This document shows positions 1 through 9,200 of a stretch of DNA of 64,000 bases, one piece after another (the first letter of the stretch is position 1; every line of letters begins with the position of its first letter). The DNA comes from Mimachlamys varia. Taxonomy: Eukaryota; Mollusca; Bivalvia; Pectinida; Pectinidae. Location of the stretch: positions 35,386,001 through 35,450,000 of the forward strand of contig OX392538.1 of the NCBI GenBank assembly GCA_947623455.1. Direction: 5' to 3'. A program made the translations under genes and the position numbers. The notes under the pieces are model-generated. The model was not told the DNA's origin. It did not search any database and worked only from the letters and a program-made list of their open reading frames with translations.

Positions 1-161
1 TTAAAGACATTCCGTAAGTTTAAAAGTATGTCTTTATTTTTGAAAATCGTTGTTTATGTATCAAGTGTTCCCTAGTATGGTGTAATACTTTTTATATACG
101 AAGCTCAAGGTCAAAGTTCACGAGACTGATATCTAATGTTATGTTTTTGGTTTGATCACAG

Positions 162-273
162 ATGCACAGGACGACTCGGATTAAGATCACGGAACTCAAC
201 CCCCACCTGATCTGTGTGCTTTGCGGGGGATACTACATAGACGCGGCTACCATTATAGAATGTCTGCACTCAT
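162..273 (+). CDS. BMI1: Gene A exon 1: start codon and first half of RING
   Basis: Residues 1-37 plus one base. It holds zinc ligands C18, C21, C34 and H36. The donor is GTAAGT at 274; upstream, a pyrimidine-rich tract and CAG at 159-161 make an acceptor next to the ATG. Confidence 0.93.
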
Positions 274-3200
274 GTAAGTAAACAATAACATTCGACATAC
301 ATGTAGATTAAACGCCCTCACTTATAAGTCCTTTCTGATACAATCATGCATGTGTATTGCATGTGTATTATGACACATAGCTTAATATATATTAGATGCT
401 TGTTTTGTTCGCATGAGGACGGAGCCAAGAGAGACAAAAGCTAAGGTCATATGAGGACCGGTGTCTGGAGAGCCAGGGTCATATTAAGATGGGTGACTAT
501 ATTGAGACATAACAGTTAGGGTTATATGAGGACGGGTGTCTAGGGAGACACAACAGCCAGGGTCATATGAGGGCGGGTACCTATGGATTACAACAACCAG
601 AGTCATATGAGGACGGTTGTCTAGGGAGACACAACAGCCATGGTAATATGAGGACGGGTGTCTAGGGAGACACAACAACCAGGGTCATATGAGGACGGGT
701 GTCTAGGGAGACACAACAACCAGGGTCATATGAGGGCGGATACCTAGGGAGATATAATAACAAGGGTCATATGAGGACGGGTGTCTAGAGAGACACAACA
801 GCAAGGGTCATATGAGGACGGGTGTCTAGGGAGACACAACAGCCAGGGTCATATATATATATGAGGGCGGGTGTCTAGAGAGACACAACAGTCAGGGTCA
901 TATGAGAATGGGTGTCTAGGGAGACACAGCAGCCATGGTCATATGAAGACGGGTGTATAAGGAGACACAACAGCCAGGGTCATATGAAGACGGGTTTCTA
1001 AGGAGACACAACAGCCATGGTCATATGAGGACGGGTGTCTAGGGAGACACAACAGTCAGGGTCATATGAGGACGGGTACCTAGGGAGATATAATAACCAG
1101 GGTCATATGAGGACGGGTACCTAGGGAGATATAATAACCAGGGTCATATGAGGACGGATGTCTAGGGGGACACAACAGCCAGGGTCATATGGGGATGGTT
1201 GACTAGGGAGACAGGACAGCCAGGGACATATGAGGACGGGTGTGTAGGGAGACACAACAGTCAGGGTCATATGAGGATGGTTGACTTGGGAGACAGGACA
1301 GCCAGGGACATATGAGGACGGGTGTCTAGGGAGACACAACAGCCAGGGTCATATGAGGATGGTTGACTAGGGAGACAGGACAGCCAGGGACATATGAGGA
1401 CGGGTGTCTAGGGAGACACAACAGTCAGGGTCATATGAGGACGGGTGTCTAGGGAGACACAACAGCCAGTGTCATATGAGGATGGTTGACTAGGGAGACA
1501 GGACAGCCAGGGACATATGAGGACGGGTGTGTAGGGAGACACAACAGTCAGGGTCATACGAGGATGGTTGACTAGGGAGACAGGACAGTCTAGGGTAGAC
1601 AGGACAGCCAGGGAAATATGAGGACCGGTGTCTAGGGAGACAAAGAGCCAGGGTCATATGAGGATGGGTGTTTAGGGAATTTCAACAACTAGAGTCATTT
1701 GATAACGGGTGTCTAGGGTAGACAGGACAGCCAGGGAAATATGAGGACCGGTGTGTAGGGAGACAAACAGCCAGGGTCATATGAGGATGGGTGTCTAGGG
1801 AGACAGAAAAGTCAAGGTAATATGGAGGTTGTCTGGGAAGGCCATGCGAGGTTCGATGACCAAGAAGGCACCGTCAGAAAAAGAAAGTAGAAAGAAAAGA
1901 TAAAAGACAGAAAATATAGGAAACGAAAATTGAAAATATAGGAAACTAAAAGAATCCAAAGTTTGCAGCAGCTCGATTTCAACCATTGAATGGTAAATTG
2001 GTATAAAAGGCTAAACAAACAAAACGAGCATTATCGGTTACATTTTATTATCGAAAGTAAAATATCCTTTCTGGTTTAATTTGTTTTGAGATATTTGAAG
2101 AGAGAAAAGGACTTGTGTATAAGTACCTGTGTTTTCACATTAGAGAGATGTAATTCTATTATAAGTGAGACTTGGCTGTGGCGTTTATGGCTGCCAGTCG
2201 ATAATTTGACACAGTCGTCCTGATTATGGGGCGAATTGGACATTGATATTGTTTATTTCATGAATTGAAGTACTAGCGAAATTGTCGCTGAGAGAATTAT
2301 TGCCAATAGTGTTGTAAGTGTATTTTACATTACCGGTGGATGTATTTCTGGAGATGGAAAATAAACTAAACCTTGTGCCAGACAGTCAATATTAGCAGGA
2401 ATCGAGTGGCACATTTGTTTGCCAAAACCGCTTCTCGTGTTCAAGCACGGATTTTGTGCTCTAGTCGAACCTCGTTAGGAGTTAATGAAACAAATCATTT
2501 TGTCACTTGTTCAACATTTACGAGATTTAAAGCCGAATGCTGTTTCAATGTTCACATTTGACATTTTGATCATTTTGACGAAAGTTAAGCAAATAAGATA
2601 CAAGAAAGTTGGGTTCAGCACAGAATCAATGCTAAAGCTGGAAAACGTCTTCATGCATTTGCATATTCTCAAAGAGACGACTTATTTGTCCCAATACCTG
2701 GTATATCAGGTATTACATATTCTGTAGACGGTCTTATTTTGGCGGACTAACATTTTAGCGCATAGCCGAATTTAGAGTGAAAAGTGATATGACGAATTTG
2801 GTGCATTCACAATATTTTCTGTAGAAAGCAACATACAGAATCTGTAATGGGCCTTTTCATAATACATGTATAACGGAATGCTGTTTACGGGGAAATCGCT
2901 AAAATGAAATTACCTCTAAAATATGTTCATTTACAGTCTCTAATTACTTCTTCTTCCTGTTTTTCAGTTTGTCGAACATGTATCGTGCGTTACTTGGAAT
3001 CCAGCAAGTATTGTCCAATCTGTGACGTCATGGTTCACAAGACAAAACCACTACAGAATGTAAAGTAAGTACTGTACCTTTGCTAAGAAATCAGCTCATT
3101 AGGACCAAGAAACACTTAGGAAACTGGACACCTGACGGGAAACTCAGTAACACGTCGTTACAGTTACGTCATTAACATCTATAGGAAATCAAGTTTTAAC

Positions 3201-6200
3201 AATATAGTCGGTTTCATATCTCATATTCTTGTGCACTGCGTAGATCTTGGTGCTGAAGCATTATAATCGAAAGGCATGTGAAAGATATGTAGTTGAGTGT
3301 GTGTCTTTGGAGTTAGACTCGATCATATTTTGGTTATTATGAAATTGTGAGTTGTGTATGTTGATAACATTATTGGGTTTGAATTTTAGATCCGACAAAA
3401 CGCTACAGGACCTTGTGTATAAATTGGTGCCAGGATTATACAAAAGTAAGTTGTCCTTATTTTACTTCATCCTTCATCAGTTTGGTATTTATGATGACAA
3501 AATTCATGATAAACATGTACAATGCAATACATTTACACAGACATTTTGTACATTATTTTTTACGCTCTGTGGTAAAGTCGAACCTCGTAATCTAGAAGTC
3601 GACGGAAGTCGAACCTCGTAATTTAGAAGTCGACGGAAGTAGAACCTCATAATCTAGAAGTCGACAGAAGTCGAACCTCGTAATTTAGAAGTCGACGGAA
3701 GTCGAACCTCGTAATCTAGAAGTCGACGGAAGTCGAACCTCGTGATCTAGAAGTCGACGGAAGTCGAACCTCGTAATCTACAAGACGACGGAAGTCGAAC
3801 CTCGCATACGAGATGTCGACGGAAGTTGAACCTCGTAAGCTTCAAGTCGACGGGGCCATGGGAAAACTTCGAGGTATTCAGTAACATGAGTTTGGCTACT
3901 AGTGTAAAACTTGGCCAGGAGCGACAAAATACTTCGGATTAAACAGGGTCTTCGAGTTATACGAGTTCTAGATAACGAGGTTCGACTGTATATACAGTGC
4001 TGATATATTACTGTACAATACAATGTATTATTGTTTCCTTTACAATGCAATTTACCAGGTTTTTTGATACATTTTGTATTAGTGATCGCAGTATAAAATG
4101 TTCGTTTCGAGTTGTATATACAGTGCTGATATATTACTGTACAATACAATGTATTATTGTTTACGTTACAATACAATTTACCAGGTTTTTTGAAACATTT
4201 TGTATTAGTGATCCCAATATAAAATTTTTGTTTCGAGTTGTATAAAATATTAGTTCATGTAAGTGGTTGTCTGAAATATTTTTTGTTTTATCAATCAAAT
4301 TCTCCAAGACAAGTGAACATTTGGCCTTTAACAGAGTTTTGACCACAGGGACCTGAGAATTTGTTACAGCTAGTTTGGACCTAAAATAGGGTTGTTTAGA
4401 GTAATTTTACACATTTGAGGGGTTTAAGATCATAACCACTCAAACGGTAAAATTACGCTAATGGTCATAAAAGCCTTTATGACCATTGAGGGGGCATTGT
4501 TATCGAAAATTGATCTTAACCCCCCAAATGTGTAAAATTACTCTAAACACCCTATTTTAGGTCCAAAACTAGCTGTAACAAATTCTCAGGTCCCTGTGGT
4601 TTTGACAAGGAAAGTTGACACATGTAAGGCTTGTTTGAAAATTGTTTGACATTTGATGTAAACTTGTAATGTATACTGTCGAATCTGTTGTCACTGTAAG
4701 TAATTACTTATATCATGAGACATGCCTATACTGTAGCTAGCTGTTCACATTCAGCAGGTATCATTTTCTTCAGAGCCGCCCAGAGGGTTTCTCAGTATAT
4801 AAATAAATACACGTACACGTGCCCCGTCCTGTCCATATGCCGTAAATTAATGTTCGTTGTCATTCGAACTTTGTAGAAGATACATGTGTTCTTTCAAACT
4901 CGATTCGTTGTTGTCCATACATAGTCAATTACATGCTGCGCCTTGTAGAGCCGTAAGAACTAGAATGTGTCAGGTTTGATTAATTATCTCGTCCCTGTAG
5001 GTTGGCCCGTATATAAAAATATAGGTAAATGATCGGTTGAGGTTAGCGGTGTCTCCTATATTATACGGGCTACGATTCACGACAAGTTTGAACCCTGTTG
5101 CTCTATCGTCGAGGTATGTTATCACAGCTTAACAAATCAGAGATATTGACGACGGAAAATCGTTTACTATTCAAAAGAAAATCGGCCATTTTACAAACAT
5201 TAAATGTTAACGTGACATTTTCACGAAAACGCTTTGGTTTTTGCAGGTGAGATGAAACGCAGACGAGACTTGTACACTGCCCACCCAGAAGCAGGTATGT
5301 AAGCCCGGAAATGTACCAACTCATAAATAATTTTAGAAAACCGTATACATAATAAATATCAGAATTGAAACGGAATATATTTTTTTTAAAATTGTAAATT
5401 CAATGGCAGATATTTAAAACGTCGAGGTCGTGACGTAACAGAGCTTGACACTTCCGCTCGAACGAGTTTGACTTTGTTTATGCTATGACAGGGTGATGAA
5501 TTGTTTGTTTATTTTATGTTAGCGATTACGTAACCGAGCACGTGCGTCCACAGGAAACTTGATATAACACTTTATACTGACGCTGATGTTAAGTTATTGC
5601 GACATGTATGAGAGACTGGTGTTATTTTCACCACCCAGGCTGTCCCCGACTGTAAAAAATGTGTATAAACAAAATGTAGGGAACCATAAAAAAGCTTTAA
5701 AGGTTTTATGGTTGCCTTTTTTTGTCTCATTGAGAAATATTTTTATGTTATATGGAGGTGGACCTTTTTTTAGTTTGCTTATTGGTGTGCTTACTTGTTG
5801 TGATTGACAATGGCGACTCGGTTCTCATTTTGAGAACGTGCTGTTTACTTGGATGTGACCAAGATAAACATGTCGGGTGTCTTCCATGAAGCAGAAAACT
5901 CTTCCGGAACACCTGGTCTTAGTTTCTTGTACTTCTGCAGGGGTCTCCATGTAAATCTTTCCCTTCGGTTCATAATTTGCCCCTGTTGATGCTTCGTTAT
6001 TCTTTAATTATTTTCACATAGCACCCTTTTTAAATGCCATATTTCGATTATTTACCAACTCCCAAGATCTAGCAATGCTAACATTCTTATGCAGGCCTTC
6101 TAACCTTTTCACCCCTTTGCAACTGTAGTAGAATCTCCCATGTATTGACTAGGTTGAGTCCATAATAGTATGCAGTAGTGAAAATGTTAAAATGAATGGA

Positions 6201-9200
6201 ACGTTGAATGGATTATAGCTCTGTAATGGTAAAGTGGTTTTGTTTCGCTCTTAGACAGGATGTGTCTCAAAGAAAGTAATATGGAAAACAGAAATTATCC
6301 GGAATATCAGAAAATATATGAAAATATTACCTGAACTTTCGGTGTTCATTCAACCATTAGCAGTCATGTACATTGTGCTAAGCATTTGCACCTCGGCATT
6401 ATTTATATAAATGCCAAGAGACGTCAAAACTAAGCTAGTACGATCGCTAGCCAACGAACAAAGCGTGTATGTTAGCCTGAAGTAAACGGCAGTGTTGGTT
6501 GGTTTTGGTTGTTTTTACGTCCAATTAACAGCTATTGTCTTTGAAGGACAGCCTCCCCGTGTATGCAATGTGTGGGTGTGTTTGTTGAATTGGTGTGTAT
6601 TTTGGAGGCTGTTGAATGTTCGTGTAAGCCTCCTTGCGATAGCCCGGAAATTTTGCCGATTTAAAGGCCCAATAACAGTAACTTAAGGTAATTTTTTGTG
6701 ATTCTGAAAATATTCTGAAAAAAATCCAGTTAATAAGTACGCAAAATCTCTTGACAGAAAAATCCAAAGAATTGAAAATAATTCAGGTGTGGTCCACTTC
6801 AACAAGAAGCCAAAGTTAGAAGACAGTTTCTGACTTTCTGATTCCGTCATTTTAGTATTGTTTCCATGGATATCCATCTTTACATGACCTTTACATGACC
6901 TTTTCATGACATTATCTCTTGGGAGGATGTTAAACTTAATACAAGCAAAACATGCTATTATTGTGGCTGGGTGGTCGGGTGGCGCAGTGGATATCGCGCT
7001 TGCTTTTCGCCAAGACTGCTTGGGTTCGTTTCCCTGACCCGACATGAAAAGATAGGGGTCACTTGCTCAATCACGTGGGTTTTCTCCAGGTAATTCAGCT
7101 TCCTTTCGTATCAAGACTATATGCAGGCCAACAAGATTACTAATAACTATTAATGTTTTCAAAAGTTGAATTTATAATGAATTTTAAAAGAATAAAGTTC
7201 ATATTAATAATTTTTGTTTGTATGCAATTTCAGCTCACCACTGCAATGGACCCAGTGAAGAGAAAGGAGATGAGGACCAAGACCGACTTATCTACACCTA
7301 CGACGAAAAAATTAGCCTTTCTCTCGAGCTGTACTCTGAGTAAGTAATCAAAGTTCGTGGGAGTTTAAGAACTAGAAAATAAACGATGTTATTTATGAAT
7401 TTTGTTAATATTTTATGGAAATAAATCCATTTCTTTGAAAATAACATCAATAATTAGTAAAAAAGATCATACGTCACAACCAGTATGTGTAAGAAACTTT
7501 GTATGTACCAAGTCACCTTCACCGGCCTTATGGCCATTTGGATGCTATGCATGTATATGCTATGAGTTGGTAATACTATATTATTTGAATCAATTCGGAT
7601 ACGTTCAAAACATAAATCCTGATGACAATCTGATTATCCGTATAACCAGGTTTAATTGTATATAATTTATCTGTATGAACAGTGCTCAGATGTTATCTGT
7701 ATAACGAGATTACTGTTTATACATTTTTTTAAAAATTTTACTCAGTTTTTGGCTCATGTATTTATTGTTGTAGTTTTACCTCTTTTCACATCTTTTCTAC
7801 CAATTACACTTTCAAAGAAATAAAAAAAAATTTGTCTGTTAGTATCAATTAGTACATGCGTGGTTATTAAGTGCATATACGTGTATTTTACTCTTATATC
7901 TTATCATGATATATACTGTTTATACATTATCTGTAGAAATAATGTCCGTATAACGAAGTTTTATTGTATATAAATTATTTGTACAAATAATTGCTATATA
8001 ATGAAGTTTTATTGCATATATATTATCTCTACAGATTGTGACCCTATAACGAGGTAAACATCTATTGACAGTATAGTGAGGTTATACTGCATATATTTTA
8101 TCTGTACATATATTGGCAGTATAACGAGATGTTAATGTATATATTGTTAACCTTTACCAGGTGTGTACCAGAAGAAGTTCTCGATTCCAGTACAGGAGAA
8201 GACAACCCCGATCGCATGAAGGTAATATAATTTGTAAAAATCATATGTGACGTCACATTGAAGTGTTATGTTTATTTCATAGTATTGTAATAATTATAAA
8301 TTTCCGTAGCATACTGCAAATGGCTATGAGTCATTAGAGTCAATGTTTTAGTTCAACAATTTCATCAGTGAGCGATTGTCAAAAATCCAATAGCTTGCTT
8401 AAAAATGGGATTACATGAACAATCAAATACATGATGCATTGCCATATTGATTGGTATGGTCAACCAATGCATATTTCTTTAGGCTAGATAAATTCGATAT
8501 GCAATAATTGCCTTCCTTTTAATATATATTCTCATAAAGCAGGTAAGCAGATGCAACACACAGTTTCTAATCCTGTTCTCATTTTGAGGACTTAATGTTT
8601 ACTTGATATGACCAAAATTTACATAGCGGGTGTCATCGATGAAGCAGAAGACGCTTACTCTTCTGGAACACATGGTCTTATTCTCTTGTACTTTGCAGGC
8701 ATCTCCATGTAAATGTTTCCCCTTGTTCATATTTTGCCCCAAGTTTAATCAATTTTTAATTCGGATTATGGTTTTGTTGATGCTTCGGTATTCTCTGATT
8801 GTTTTCTTAAGACCGGATGCACTATAATCCTTAATATGATATAACGCCTTACAAATCCCTGTGACCCTCATTCTTTTTGTATGTAACTCATACTTGTTGA
8901 TTTTCCGCCACAGAAGAGGGATGTCCGGTATCTCCAGTGTCCAGCCGCAGTGACCATTGGTCATCTCAAGAAGTTCATCAGGATGAAGTTTGACCTACCC
9001 CCTCGCTACAAGGTACTTTTAATTCATGTGTAACCCTGGTACATACGAGCTACAATACGCTGGTCAGCTAGTGATATCTTCTCCTTAGATCAATCGGTTG
9101 AGTGTAAGCCAGGGATTCCGGGTTCGAGTCATAGTGGAGGCATTGAAAAAATAATGACCTCTGTTACACATTCATGAATTTATTCACCTCCTGAAGACAT

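Noticed and set aside
405..1855. CRISPR-like array
   Set aside because: Units are contiguous, with no unique spacers, inside an animal gene intron; it is a minisatellite. The same applies to 61120-62058.
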